A stretch of 35,706 nt of DNA from a virus. Each line of letters opens with the position of its first letter. Position 1 is the stretch's first letter. A program made the translations under genes and the position numbers. The notes under the pieces were generated by a model. The model was not told where the DNA came from, searched no databases, and saw only the letters and a list, made by a program, of their open reading frames with translations. Of this stretch, positions 5,664 to 13,597 are shown in pieces. The DNA is taken from positions 1-35,706 of IMG/VR virus record IMGVR_UViG_3300046756_000213. The stretch is one strand, 5' to 3'.

Positions 5664-7467
5664 AAAAGGAAGAATCAAGAAAGATTTAAAAAGATTACTT
5701 AGAATTGACAATATTATAACCATGGGCTTAATAGCACTACTGTTTTTTGGATTACGGGCCAATGCAGATGACCATTTAACATACCATGGACATACAGTTG
5801 ACCCATTAGAAATTACAATATATGCATACCGTACAGCAAGTGATCACAGAGCAAAAACATATAGTTCAAATGTAATAGAAGCAGACGAACTAGACGATAT
5901 AGAAGTATCTGGAGTTGACTTACAAACAACTGGACCTAAAGGACAACAAACAAGTTTGTTTATTAGAGGTACAAATAGCAATCATTCATTAATTGCTATT
6001 AACGGTATTAGCATTAAAGACCATAGTACAATTTCTGGAAATGACGATCTAGGACAAATAGGAATATTAGGTTTTGATCAAATTGAAATTATAAAAGGAC
6101 CGGCTGGTTCATTATATGGACCTGATGCCATTGGAGGTGTAATTAACTTACAATCAGGTATTAATTATAATAATGAATTAAAGTATACACTAGGATCAAA
6201 CAACTTAAAGAAACAAAATTTAAGTCTTGGTGAAAGTGTAGGTGCTCATCTTTTTAGCCTTGATGTTGAAAAAGAATCTAGTGATAGTATCAGTGTAGCA
6301 GAAGGTCCTGAAACTGATCCATATGTATTTCGTAACTACAACTTTGTATACGAAACATATTTAGATAATGGATACGTATTAACTGGAAATTTAATCGGTA
6401 GAAATAACGATAGCAATCTTGACGGAGGTGGTGTTGACGATCTTGACTATACAGGTAATTGGAAATTTAACAATAGACAAATAGCACTAAAGAATAAAAC
6501 TACTGCGTTTGTTTATAATAATTCAGAACATAAAAGACAATACACAGACGACGGATTGGTTAGTAACTATAACAGTATTAGCGATACATTTTTAACACAT
6601 AAAACATCTACAATAAACGAAATAGACTTTACATATGGACTAGAGTACGTAACTTCTAAAGCAGATTTCGAAGTTAATTTGCCATATTATACTTCATTAG
6701 TAAATGCAACACGTAATAATACAGGACTATTCTTTGGTAGTGATTATGTAATAGACGGTACTGTTGGGTCGTTTGGTGTAAGATACGACAATGCTAGTAA
6801 CTTCAAAAACGAATGGACATATAGAGTTGGTATAGCAAGAGGCAACTATAGATTAAGTCATTCAACTGGATTTAAAACTCCTACCGTTTACGAAATGTAT
6901 GGTATAGACAATTATGGATTTGAAGGCAACCCAAACTTATTTTCTGAAACTAGTAAGTCTTATGAAATTGGATATAATGACGGAGCATTAGATGTTGCGG
7001 TGTTTACTACTTCAGTTAAAGATACATTGACATACGAAGGTTCAACATATAACAATAAAGGTACAAGTAGACACAATGGTGTAGAAATACAATATACAAA
7101 TACATTTGGTCCAGTAACTCTAGTAAACGGTTATACATTATTGTTTACAGAAGATACAAACGGACAGGATCTTTTGCGTCGACCAAAACATAGTTACAAC
7201 GGTAATATATATTATGATGTTGACAGTACTACTAGACTAAAACTTAATGCAAGGTATGACGGAAAGTATGACGATATTCACAGTTCGACTTGGCAAAGAA
7301 CAGAAATGCCGTCAGTATCACTTTTTGATGTGTCATACCAAAAATATGTGGACAACATTTTATTTGAAATAAAGGTTGACAACGTAACTAATAAGCGTTA
7401 CAATAAACCACATGGATACAAGCAGACAGGTAGAACATACCTTGCTAGTATTGCATATAAGTTTTAA
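5650..7467 (+). CDS. btuB: TonB-dependent outer-membrane receptor, BtuB-like (cobalamin)
   Basis: This looks like a full-length TonB-dependent receptor of 605 residues, close to BtuB (614). I start it at ATG 5650 because AAAGGA lies just upstream; the frame opens at 5614. Residues about 21-40 form a signal peptide ending ANAD. A TonB-box-like LEITIYA lies at residues 53-59. The plug contains SLFIRGTNSNHSLIAINGIS (about 102-121), IEIIKGPAGSLYG (145-157) and DAIGGVINL (159-167). These lines closely follow BtuB, in particular the IRGTN..H motif. The C-terminus shows the GY...GR.Y..S..Y.F pattern with terminal Phe, needed for outer-membrane insertion. The remainder alternates as beta-barrel strands. 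Function would be TonB-powered uptake of a corrinoid. Substrate is inferred from similarity. It could also alter host receptor display and so influence superinfection. Confidence 0.9.
   Translation: MLTLKKGRIKKDLKRLLRIDNIITMGLIALLFFGLRANADDHLTYHGHTVDPLEITIYAYRTASDHRAKTYSSNVIEADELDDIEVSGVDLQTTGPKGQQTSLFIRGTNSNHSLIAINGISIKDHSTISGNDDLGQIGILGFDQIEIIKGPAGSLYGPDAIGGVINLQSGINYNNELKYTLGSNNLKKQNLSLGESVGAHLFSLDVEKESSDSISVAEGPETDPYVFRNYNFVYETYLDNGYVLTGNLIGRNNDSNLDGGGVDDLDYTGNWKFNNRQIALKNKTTAFVYNNSEHKRQYTDDGLVSNYNSISDTFLTHKTSTINEIDFTYGLEYVTSKADFEVNLPYYTSLVNATRNNTGLFFGSDYVIDGTVGSFGVRYDNASNFKNEWTYRVGIARGNYRLSHSTGFKTPTVYEMYGIDNYGFEGNPNLFSETSKSYEIGYNDGALDVAVFTTSVKDTLTYEGSTYNNKGTSRHNGVEIQYTNTFGPVTLVNGYTLLFTEDTNGQDLLRRPKHSYNGNIYYDVDSTTRLKLNARYDGKYDDIHSSTWQRTEMPSVSLFDVSYQKYVDNILFEIKVDNVTNKRYNKPHGYKQTGRTYLASIAYKF
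7376..7404 (+). promoter_or_regulatory. sigma70-type promoter inside the end of the BtuB-like gene
   Basis: TTGACA (7376-7381) and TACAAT (7399-7404) are exactly 17 bases apart. It lies within coding sequence, about 65 bases before tRNA-Glu, and would let tRNA-Glu and tRNA-Asp be expressed apart from the receptor. Confidence 0.55.
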
Positions 7468-7471
7468 CAAT

Positions 7472-7546
7472 GGCCCGTTCGTCTAGTGGTTAGGACACAT
7501 GGTTTTCATCCATGCAACAGGAGTTCGATTCTCCTACGGGCTACCA
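7472..7546 (+). tRNA. tRNA-Glu (anticodon TTC)
   Basis: The acceptor GGCCCGT pairs with ACGGGCT (7536-7542, with a first G-T pair), followed by A and CCA. Anticodon stem CATGG/CCATG holds TTTTCAT, giving TTC for GAA codons. It starts five bases after the BtuB-like stop codon. Confidence 0.94.
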
Positions 7547-7552
7547 TTTTAC

Positions 7553-7627
7553 GGTCTGGTAGTTAAACGGTTATAATTCCGCCCTGTCACGGCGGCGTTC
7601 GGGGTTCGATTCCCCGTCAGACCGCCA
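7553..7627 (+). tRNA. tRNA-Asp (anticodon GTC)
   Basis: The acceptor GGTCTGG pairs with TCAGACC (7617-7623), followed by G and CCA. The anticodon stem CCGCC/GGCGG holds CTGTCAC, giving GTC for aspartate codons. It lies six bases after tRNA-Glu. Confidence 0.95.
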
Positions 7628-7634
7628 TTAGTGG

Positions 7635-7663
7635 TTGACATTTAATCTATTAGAGGTTATAAT
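7635..7663 (+). promoter_or_regulatory. sigma70-type promoter, consensus quality, before DNA ligase
   Basis: TTGACA (7635-7640) and TATAAT (7658-7663) both match consensus exactly and are 17 bases apart. The ligase ATG is at 7700, preceded by AGAGG, giving a leader of about 30 bases. Confidence 0.85.
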
Positions 7664-7699
7664 GTATATAACAATTAGGCAAATACAAAGAGGCAACAT

Positions 7700-9007
7700 A
7701 TGCGAACACAACCACAAGATATAATTGCAAGGCTAGAAGCTGACAATAGTAAGCTCGCCAAACAAGCAATCTTAAAAGAAGCACTTGAAGAAGGTGTACC
7801 AGAGTTTTTCGAAGGTATTACAATGGCACTTGATGCTCTTGTTACTTTTGGCGTTAAGCAAGTACCTGAGCGTTCAGATGTACTAACCGGACAAGGTCTT
7901 TCATGGCCAGTGTTCAAAGAGCTTGCTGATAAACTTGCCAATCGTGAACTAACAGGACATGCGGCACGTGATGCTATCGAACTTGCAATGGGTGTTGCTA
8001 CTACAGAACAGTGGAATGGCTTTTACAGACGTATCTTAATCAAAGACTTACGATGCGGAATGAGCGAAAGGACTGTTAACAAAGTAGCACCAGGCACTGT
8101 TCCTGTGTTTACATGTAGTCTAGCACATGACTCAGCCAAGCATGAAAAGAAGATGGTTGGTAAGAAACAAATTGAAATCAAACTAGATGGTGTAAGAGTT
8201 ATTACTATCATCCAAGGCGACAAAGTAGAAATGTTTAGTCGTAATGGTAAACAGTTTCACAACTTTGGCCACATCATTGAAGAAATTCAAACAGTAATTA
8301 AAGACCACCCTGTGCCTTATCCGCTAGTATTAGACGGAGAGGTAATGAGTGCTAACTTCCAAGACCTTATGAAACAAGTGCATCGTAAAGATGGTAAACA
8401 AACTACTGACGCTGTATTGCATTTGTTCGACACTATTCCACTAGGTTGCTTTCAAGCAGGTAGTTGGGACAAGCCACAGAGCTTTAGAAGCCAAATTACT
8501 AAGCATTGGGTAGAAGACCATGCAGACGTCTTAGAGCACGTACAAGCGTTGGATTGGGAAGATGTAGACTTAGACACTCCTGAAGGCCAAGAACGCTTTG
8601 TAGCGTTAAATAAAGCGGCTGTAGACGGTGGTTACGAAGGAGTTATGATTAAGGACGTTGATGCTCCTTATGAATGTAAACGAACTCATGCATGGCTTAA
8701 AGCAAAGCCGTTCATTGAGGTAACATTAGAGGTAAAGGATGTCGAAGAAGGAACAGGACGAAATGAAGGACGACTTGGTGCATTTGTTTGTGAAGGCATT
8801 GATGACGGAAAGAAAATTAATGTTAATGTCGGCAGTGGCTTTAGTGATGCTAATCGTGACGACTTTTGGAATAGTCGCACTGATATCACAGGTCAACTTG
8901 TAGAAGTAAGAGCTGATGCTGTAACACAAAACCAAGACGGAACTTATAGTTTACGTTTTCCAAGATTTAAAACATTCCGTGGCTTTGAGCCAGGAGAAAA
9001 GTTATAA
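7700..9007 (+). CDS. ATP-dependent DNA ligase (T4 gp30 type)
   Basis: The enzyme seals nicks in duplex DNA by an adenylated-lysine intermediate, acting in phage replication and repair. The 435 residues contain the nucleotidyltransferase motifs in order: motif I EIKLDGVRV with Lys161 as AMP acceptor, SRNGK near residue 180, LVLDGEVMS near 211, YEGVMIKD near 317, and AWLKAKP near 335. The C-terminal OB-fold region follows (LEVKDVEEGTGRNEGRLGAF). The N-terminal 150 residues form the helical DNA-binding part. It is somewhat shorter than T4 ligase (487). It is the first gene after a consensus promoter. The last base-sharing stop (TAATG) couples it to the next small gene. All catalytic motifs look intact. 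Confidence 0.95.
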   Translation: MRTQPQDIIARLEADNSKLAKQAILKEALEEGVPEFFEGITMALDALVTFGVKQVPERSDVLTGQGLSWPVFKELADKLANRELTGHAARDAIELAMGVATTEQWNGFYRRILIKDLRCGMSERTVNKVAPGTVPVFTCSLAHDSAKHEKKMVGKKQIEIKLDGVRVITIIQGDKVEMFSRNGKQFHNFGHIIEEIQTVIKDHPVPYPLVLDGEVMSANFQDLMKQVHRKDGKQTTDAVLHLFDTIPLGCFQAGSWDKPQSFRSQITKHWVEDHADVLEHVQALDWEDVDLDTPEGQERFVALNKAAVDGGYEGVMIKDVDAPYECKRTHAWLKAKPFIEVTLEVKDVEEGTGRNEGRLGAFVCEGIDDGKKINVNVGSGFSDANRDDFWNSRTDITGQLVEVRADAVTQNQDGTYSLRFPRFKTFRGFEPGEKL

Positions 9008-9108
9008 TGAATAATTTTGAATTATTATTTGTTAGTTTACTAGTTGTTACATGGATGTCATACGGTATTCATGTAATAAAAGAGTTTATAAGAAACCACG
9101 TTGATTAG
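9007..9108 (+). CDS. tiny single-pass membrane peptide, 33 aa
   Basis: An ATG sharing its first base with the ligase stop (TAATG) opens 33 codons to TAG at 9106-9108. The peptide has one hydrophobic helix (ELLFVSLLVVTWMSYGI) and a basic tail ending RNHVD. It would sit in the inner membrane. No family is recognised. The coupled start and the immediate downstream gene make it plausible, but at this length it is not certain. Confidence 0.45.
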   Translation: MNNFELLFVSLLVVTWMSYGIHVIKEFIRNHVD

Positions 9109-9118
9109 GAGAAAGGAA

Positions 9119-9529
9119 ATGATACAACCGAGTTTAAAAAAGCCAAGTCTATTTAGACGAACTACAATGAGTCTCGTAAGTGGCTGGAGACGAGTAATGG
9201 ATGTTAAATATAATCCACTAAAATATATCCCAGACCCAAGTTTACAAACTTACTTTATGTTGGTATTGTTTACTATATGGAGTGTATGGTTTGGATTCTT
9301 AGCTGCAAACTACCTAGGGTGGTTTGGTTATAATACTGTAGCAAGTATTATTGTTCACTTTGCAATCTTAGTACCACTGGCAATGACTAATGCAATCTTT
9401 GTTGATGCAGAACGTGATGGTCATAAGTGGTTAAAAGAATGGAAAGCAGAACAGTCACGATACAACATTGTTGTAAATAGACTTAAGACTAAAAATTTAA
9501 CTATTTGGAACCCTAATAAAGAGGCATAA
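9119..9529 (+). CDS. two-helix membrane protein, paralogue of the gene at 4401, 136 aa
   Basis: I start it at ATG 9119, which has AAAGGA just upstream. The N-terminal region is basic and then carries SGWRRVMDVKYNPLKYIPD, matching the head of the 4401-4694 product. Two hydrophobic segments follow at about residues 45-65 and 72-95, then a charged tail (DAERDGHKWLKEWKAEQ). The family function is unknown. The shared head motif W..VMD...NPL..IPD, placed just before the first membrane helix, suggests a common partner or membrane-surface site. Confidence 0.72.
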   Translation: MIQPSLKKPSLFRRTTMSLVSGWRRVMDVKYNPLKYIPDPSLQTYFMLVLFTIWSVWFGFLAANYLGWFGYNTVASIIVHFAILVPLAMTNAIFVDAERDGHKWLKEWKAEQSRYNIVVNRLKTKNLTIWNPNKEA

Positions 9530-9530
9530 A

Positions 9531-9788
9531 ATGAAACATATCTTATATTTTGTAAAATGGAACTTTACAGATATGCAACCCCATTCAAAACGAATGATAG
9601 CATATTTTGCGATTGCAATTCTAAGTGCTATATTTGTTCATGAAGATTTATTTTTTCTTGCACCAGTATTAATCTTCATTGATCTTACGCAAGATATTAT
9701 TCGGCATCGATATGCTGATTTTAAAAAAGAACAAAACGAAATTGTTCAAACGCTCAAAGCGCCTTATAAAAAGCATCTAAAAGAGTAA
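9531..9788 (+). CDS. small membrane protein, 85 aa
   Basis: A short head (MKHILYFVKWNFTDMQPHSK) is followed by two closely spaced hydrophobic segments at about residues 22-37 and 40-57, and then a charged helical tail (RHRYADFKKEQNEIVQTLK). The layout of head, two helices and charged tail resembles the preceding gene, though I see no clear shared motif. It starts one base after the preceding stop. Function unknown. Confidence 0.68.
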   Translation: MKHILYFVKWNFTDMQPHSKRMIAYFAIAILSAIFVHEDLFFLAPVLIFIDLTQDIIRHRYADFKKEQNEIVQTLKAPYKKHLKE

Positions 9789-9789
9789 G

Positions 9790-10029
9790 ATGGACAGATA
9801 CGTTCTGTATACGTTCAACATGGCAGACGTAGAGGATCCTGAACTCTACGTTTCTGCACCAATCTACAAGTGGCAACAAACACCAGAAGGAAAACTTTGT
9901 ATGAAGCACGGTTCAGACATTTCATACCAGATTAGCCCCGATGATTATTCGTACGGATATAAAGTAACATTAACAGGATATATAAACGACAAGTACGTAA
10001 CTTACCTTTCATTGAAGAAAAAGAATTAG
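9790..10029 (+). CDS. small hypothetical protein, 79 aa
   Basis: The product is Tyr-rich and soluble, with strand-like segments (DRYVLYTFNMADVEDPELYV, GYKVTLTGYINDKYVTYLSL) and a basic end. I do not recognise it. It follows the previous stop by one base and ends the ligase run, just before the promoter at 10037. Confidence 0.65.
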   Translation: MDRYVLYTFNMADVEDPELYVSAPIYKWQQTPEGKLCMKHGSDISYQISPDDYSYGYKVTLTGYINDKYVTYLSLKKKN

Positions 10030-10036
10030 AAAAGAC

Positions 10037-10065
10037 TTGACTTTTTTTATTTTTGTATATATACT
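10037..10065 (+). promoter_or_regulatory. sigma70-type promoter
   Basis: TTGACT (10037-10042) and TATACT (10060-10065) are 17 bases apart in a very AT-rich gap. The next start codon is at 10095 with GGAG ten bases before it. Confidence 0.65.
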
Positions 10066-10094
10066 TTTTATAAACTTGATTTGGAGATTGAAAA

Positions 10095-11399
10095 ATGGCA
10101 CTGCCAAAGACTAAAAGAAAAAAGCCTAGAGCTGCTCCCCGGCTTCAACGTGGAGCAAAACTTAAGGAACCTTCATGGGAGGGCTGGGAAGAGTGGAATG
10201 GCGAGGAGATACATCGCTTTAGACGTCATACACATGATTGGTATTACGAACACTTTAAGCCTGCAGACTTATACTCGTATGTTCCTAAGTGGATGGAAGA
10301 CAACGGTTATGATAAAGAGAAAATCAAAGCCGTAAAAGCCGCTCCTGGCAGAGCTCTTAGTATTACAGCAAGTATTGTTGCACGTATGGATATGATGGGT
10401 GCGCCAAAAAAGACAGATAAAGAAGCAGCACATTGGGAAAGTCTTCCAGGTACTAGAGGTGATCTTCGATGTTCAACTGAATTTTTAAAACTACGAGTTG
10501 ACGAAGCAATCGTTGAAGGCAAAACAGCACTTAAGAATAAAGTTGAAGAAAAGAAAAAAGAAGATAAGTTAGCAAAACCTGTACTAACTATTCAAGATCG
10601 TATTCTTTTACAAGCCCATGCCGCATGTGAAGCAATTGATGAGTGGTTAGATGGACATGTAGAAGATTCGAAAACATTTAAAATTGACGGTTTAGATATT
10701 AATAAACATTTTATCAGAGAAAAAGTAACACAGGCTCATGCTAGAAAAATTAAAGAAATTTATAGTTCAGAATTACGTGAAGTAGTTGACTGGCACAATA
10801 TTCCTACTTCAGGACAACTTAAAAAGTTAGCCGAAAAGGACTGGAAAGAAGCAGATGACTGGGAACAGTTAAAAGAAGGTTACGATCATAGAAGTAAAAA
10901 AGAAATGGCTACTTGGCTGAAGGCTTTAGAAAAGGTTATGTCAGCATGTGACATGGTTATCGAGAGTGCTAAAGCAACACGTAGACCACGTAAAGCAAAA
11001 GTATATAGTGCAGAAAAACTAGTACAGAAACTAAAGTTTAAAAAGTCAGATGACAAGTACAGTATCGTAAGTGTTAATCCTGCAGACATAATATATGCTA
11101 GTGAACTTTGGGTGTTTAATTGTAAGACACGTAAACTTGGCAAATATGTTGCTAAAGATCCAGATCCGCAAAAGATGCAACGTCCTGGTAGTGGACTACA
11201 AGTTAAGGGCACTACTATTACAGGATTCCACGAGGATGAAAGTATACAGAAGACTTTGCGTAAGCCAGAAGAACAACTTAAAGAGTTTAAAAACTCAGGA
11301 AAGGTTGCGTTGCGTAAGTTTATGGATGACATAAAAACCACTGATACAAAGCTCAACGGGCGTATAAATGCGGAAACCATACTGTTGAAGGTATCTTGA
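10095..11399 (+). CDS. conserved lysine-rich phage protein, 434 aa
   Basis: I do not know a function for this protein, though similar long basic hypothetical proteins occur in marine T4-like phages. The N-terminus is strongly basic (LPKTKRKKPRAAPRLQRG), followed by a Trp-rich stretch (PSWEGWEEWNGEEIHRFRRH) and a WYYEHFKPADLYSYVPKWM segment. The middle, residues about 140-300, is mainly charged helix. The C-terminal region has SIVSVNPADIIYASELWVFN and KTRKLGKYVA, more beta-like. There are no membrane segments. A nucleic-acid-binding or virion-internal role would fit the charge, but that is inference. A promoter and GGAG precede it. An alternative frame at 10081-10335 is a shadow. Confidence 0.8.
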   Translation: MALPKTKRKKPRAAPRLQRGAKLKEPSWEGWEEWNGEEIHRFRRHTHDWYYEHFKPADLYSYVPKWMEDNGYDKEKIKAVKAAPGRALSITASIVARMDMMGAPKKTDKEAAHWESLPGTRGDLRCSTEFLKLRVDEAIVEGKTALKNKVEEKKKEDKLAKPVLTIQDRILLQAHAACEAIDEWLDGHVEDSKTFKIDGLDINKHFIREKVTQAHARKIKEIYSSELREVVDWHNIPTSGQLKKLAEKDWKEADDWEQLKEGYDHRSKKEMATWLKALEKVMSACDMVIESAKATRRPRKAKVYSAEKLVQKLKFKKSDDKYSIVSVNPADIIYASELWVFNCKTRKLGKYVAKDPDPQKMQRPGSGLQVKGTTITGFHEDESIQKTLRKPEEQLKEFKNSGKVALRKFMDDIKTTDTKLNGRINAETILLKVS

Positions 11400-11405
11400 T
11401 AAATA
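11398..11405 (+). promoter_or_regulatory. T4-type late promoter motif (GATAAATA)
   Basis: The octamer matches the late motif seen before other virion genes here, but it lies only five bases from the ATG at 11411, closer than the 16-22 bases seen elsewhere. Transcription from it would give a nearly leaderless message. It may instead be a chance match at the end of the preceding gene. Confidence 0.35.
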
Positions 11406-11410
11406 CTTAC

Positions 11411-12553
11411 ATGAGCGATATCGATAAGAACAATTTAAACACAATAGAACAGGGGTTTGCACAACTTAACGATGTGTTAAGAGTCCTTTCTAATAAACCA
11501 GTCACTGTAGACTCACTACCAGATAGGAGCATAAGTGGCGATAAAATCTATGCAGGTAAAATTGCAAAATTTCAAAGTATTGGCATAAAAGATGATGCTA
11601 CGCAACTAATAGTTCAAGTCGATGATGACGGTATAACTACCGATAATATTGATGTTGAAAACATTGTTGGTGAAACTACTGTCACAGGTAGGCTTCATAT
11701 GCGTCAAGGCGCTCAAGTACATGGCAATATTTTTGTTGATGGTGAAATGACTGTTACTAAACTTCACGTTAATGAATTAATTTCAGACGTAAGACAAGAA
11801 AGAAACAGTCCTTTAACTTTTACACCCGACGACAACGGATCAATTAACGGAAAAGGTTTGTTGTTTATAGGTGATGGACACACTAGACAATTTGTGTATC
11901 AAGGTAGTAAGTTTTTCTCAACTGAAACTATTGATTTACACAAAGACTCGTCTTTTGCTATCGGAGGAACTAGTGTTCTTTCGCAAGACACGTTAGGTAC
12001 TAACGTCCTTAGTAGTAGTTTAAGAAAAGTCGGAACACTAAGAGACCTGAAAACAACAGGTTCATTAGATGTTGATCAGTTTATATTCTGGGACACGAAT
12101 ACAATGCGTTTAGGTATTGGTACAGATACAGGTAATGCACTTGTAAGTATCGTAGACGGTGACTCAGAATTTATTATACAACCAGATACTAACAGTGTTA
12201 CTATAGGGTCGTATACTACAACTGATTTAAATATTGTTACGGACAATACAACCAGATTATCTATTTCCGAATCTGGTAAAATTACTATAGGATCAAATAT
12301 TGAGTCTAAGACTGTTGTACAAGGAAAATTAGGAGTTAATATAACACCTGATTGCGATGTAACTACAGCAGGCCCAGTTCGATTTGAAGGCAAAAAGTTC
12401 GAAGTTGGAAACGATATTCCAACTACAGGATCATACAGAAAAGGTGATATAGTATGGTCTGACAATCCTAAGCCAACTGGTTATGTTGGTTGGATTTGTG
12501 TTCGTGAAGGTACTCCAGGAAGCTGGAAGCCTTTCGGACAGATTGCTTCTTAA
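11411..12553 (+). CDS. tail-fibre-like virion protein, 380 aa
   Basis: The N-terminal 30 residues are helical (MSDIDKNNLNTIEQGFAQLN). They lead into repetitive beta-strand sequence typical of phage fibres: GRLHMRQGAQVHGNIFVDGE, then TKLHVNELI, then LGIGTDTGNALVSI and FEGKKFEVGNDIP. The C-terminus GDIVWSDNPKPTGYVGWICV plus REGTPGSWKPFG is a common fibre tip ending. The role would be host recognition or a baseplate decoration. I chose ATG 11411; a TTG at 11396 with GAAGG upstream is an alternative that adds five residues. It overlaps no neighbour if the ATG is used. Confidence 0.8.
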   Translation: MSDIDKNNLNTIEQGFAQLNDVLRVLSNKPVTVDSLPDRSISGDKIYAGKIAKFQSIGIKDDATQLIVQVDDDGITTDNIDVENIVGETTVTGRLHMRQGAQVHGNIFVDGEMTVTKLHVNELISDVRQERNSPLTFTPDDNGSINGKGLLFIGDGHTRQFVYQGSKFFSTETIDLHKDSSFAIGGTSVLSQDTLGTNVLSSSLRKVGTLRDLKTTGSLDVDQFIFWDTNTMRLGIGTDTGNALVSIVDGDSEFIIQPDTNSVTIGSYTTTDLNIVTDNTTRLSISESGKITIGSNIESKTVVQGKLGVNITPDCDVTTAGPVRFEGKKFEVGNDIPTTGSYRKGDIVWSDNPKPTGYVGWICVREGTPGSWKPFGQIAS

Positions 12554-12573
12554 ACTCGGAACTGGAATAAAAT

Positions 12574-12915
12574 ATGCAAAAAGACTCAAGTCTCTATGAG
12601 AAACTCAGAACTATAACATCACGACAAGCAAACGCATGGAAAATATTTGGTAAATCTGTACCACTGATTGTTCTCGCTGTCTTCTTTCTATTACATGTAT
12701 TTGGTTTTAATACACTGTCAGAACAACTATTAGTAGTTGGGGGTGCATTTTTCTTTGCTGTCGCCTGTATATGGTGGTGGTGGGCAATTAATGTAATGGT
12801 ACAGGTTGCAAACTTAATGACTCGAGCAACTGAAAAGTTTGAGGAAGTTAAAGATGACATAGTTGATGTCAAAAAAGAAATTAGTTCTCGAACAAAAAAA
12901 TCTAACAAAAAATAA
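12574..12915 (+). CDS. two-helix membrane protein, 113 aa
   Basis: A basic amphipathic N-terminus of about 28 residues precedes two hydrophobic segments, roughly residues 28-45 and 50-75, the second including an unusual run of Trp (IWWWWAIN). A long charged coiled-coil tail follows (ATEKFEEVKDDIVDVKKEIS) and ends in Lys. The general design resembles small phage membrane proteins next to fibre genes; a holin is conceivable but not supported by a specific motif. It follows the fibre gene by 20 bases. Confidence 0.7.
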   Translation: MQKDSSLYEKLRTITSRQANAWKIFGKSVPLIVLAVFFLLHVFGFNTLSEQLLVVGGAFFFAVACIWWWWAINVMVQVANLMTRATEKFEEVKDDIVDVKKEISSRTKKSNKK

Positions 12916-12933
12916 TTTTCACTAAATATTTTT

Positions 12934-13518
12934 ATGTATGTATTCGGAAACGGCGAAAGTCGATCAAAAATTAATATAGATTCCTTATCTGGACTAAAGT
13001 TTGGATGTAATGCTATTATGCGTGATTACCAAATGGACCATTTAGTTTGTGTTGATCGAAGAATGGTTGACGAAGCCGTTAAATCTAATGCAAATCAACA
13101 TACAATAATTTATACCAGAGAAGATTGGATTCAAAGATACGAAGGTATTGAAAGAGTTCGAACAGTTCCTAAGTTACCCTACAACGGAATGACAAGACCC
13201 GACCAACCGTTTCAGTGGGGGAGCGGACCTTATGCATTACTACTAGCCGCAATGAAGTCAAAAGGCGACATTGTTAGCCTAATAGGTTTTGATTTGTATA
13301 GTAAAACACAAAATGTTAATAATATATACAAAGGTACACCTAACTATGCTAAAGTAGAAAGCAGAAACATTGATCCAAGATATTGGATACACCAAATTGG
13401 TATGGTTTTTAAATGTTTTCCAAAAGTTAAGTTTAATATCTATCAAGAACGTTATTGGGAATTACCAGATTATTGGAATTTTTCTAATATTTCACTTGAC
13501 AACTTAAATAATTTGTAA
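12934..13518 (+). CDS. GNGES-motif protein, possible DUF115/sialyltransferase-like
   Basis: The protein opens with YVFGNGESR, then FGCNAIMRDYQMDHLVCVDR and later GSGPYALLLAAMKSKGDIVSLIGFDLY in separate blocks. A GNG(P/E)S start followed by G.N......D....D and a late 'GS...A...A...G...I.L.GFD' block is typical of the DUF115/MptE and GT42-like Rossmann proteins that handle sugars or pterins. The match is by eye and family choice is tentative. It directly precedes the QueD-like, glycosyltransferase and phosphomannomutase genes, which fits a role in glycosylation. The stop region contains the promoter for the next gene. No convincing ribosome binding site is visible before ATG 12934. Confidence 0.65.
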   Translation: MYVFGNGESRSKINIDSLSGLKFGCNAIMRDYQMDHLVCVDRRMVDEAVKSNANQHTIIYTREDWIQRYEGIERVRTVPKLPYNGMTRPDQPFQWGSGPYALLLAAMKSKGDIVSLIGFDLYSKTQNVNNIYKGTPNYAKVESRNIDPRYWIHQIGMVFKCFPKVKFNIYQERYWELPDYWNFSNISLDNLNNL

Positions 13519-13524
13519 TATAAT
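13496..13524 (+). promoter_or_regulatory. sigma70-type promoter, consensus quality
   Basis: TTGACA (13496-13501) and TATAAT (13519-13524) are 17 bases apart and both exact. The -35 box lies in the last codons of the preceding gene. The QueD-like ATG is at 13598 behind AGGAGA, leaving a leader of about 65 bases, the longest of the promoters seen here. Confidence 0.85.
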
Positions 13525-13597
13525 AACTATTATACAGAGGACTTTAATACGTCGACCCTCTTTAAATACTCCGCCGTTATTTATATAGGAGAATAAC

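Noticed and set aside
5705-5735. TTGACA at the start of the BtuB-like gene as a possible internal promoter
   Set aside because: No -10-like hexamer occurs at 16-18 bases; the only AT-rich match is far too close.
10021-10055. T-rich tract after 10029 as an intrinsic terminator
   Set aside because: No GC-bearing hairpin precedes the T run; the tract is the spacer of the promoter at 10037-10065.
10886-11380. Minus-strand open frame of 164 codons
   Set aside because: It lies wholly opposite the conserved lysine-rich gene at 10095-11399 and shows low-complexity Leu/Ser composition; treated as a shadow.
12922-12929. CTAAATAT as a late promoter before 12934
   Set aside because: It departs from NATAAATA, lies only four bases from the ATG and has no ribosome binding site after it.
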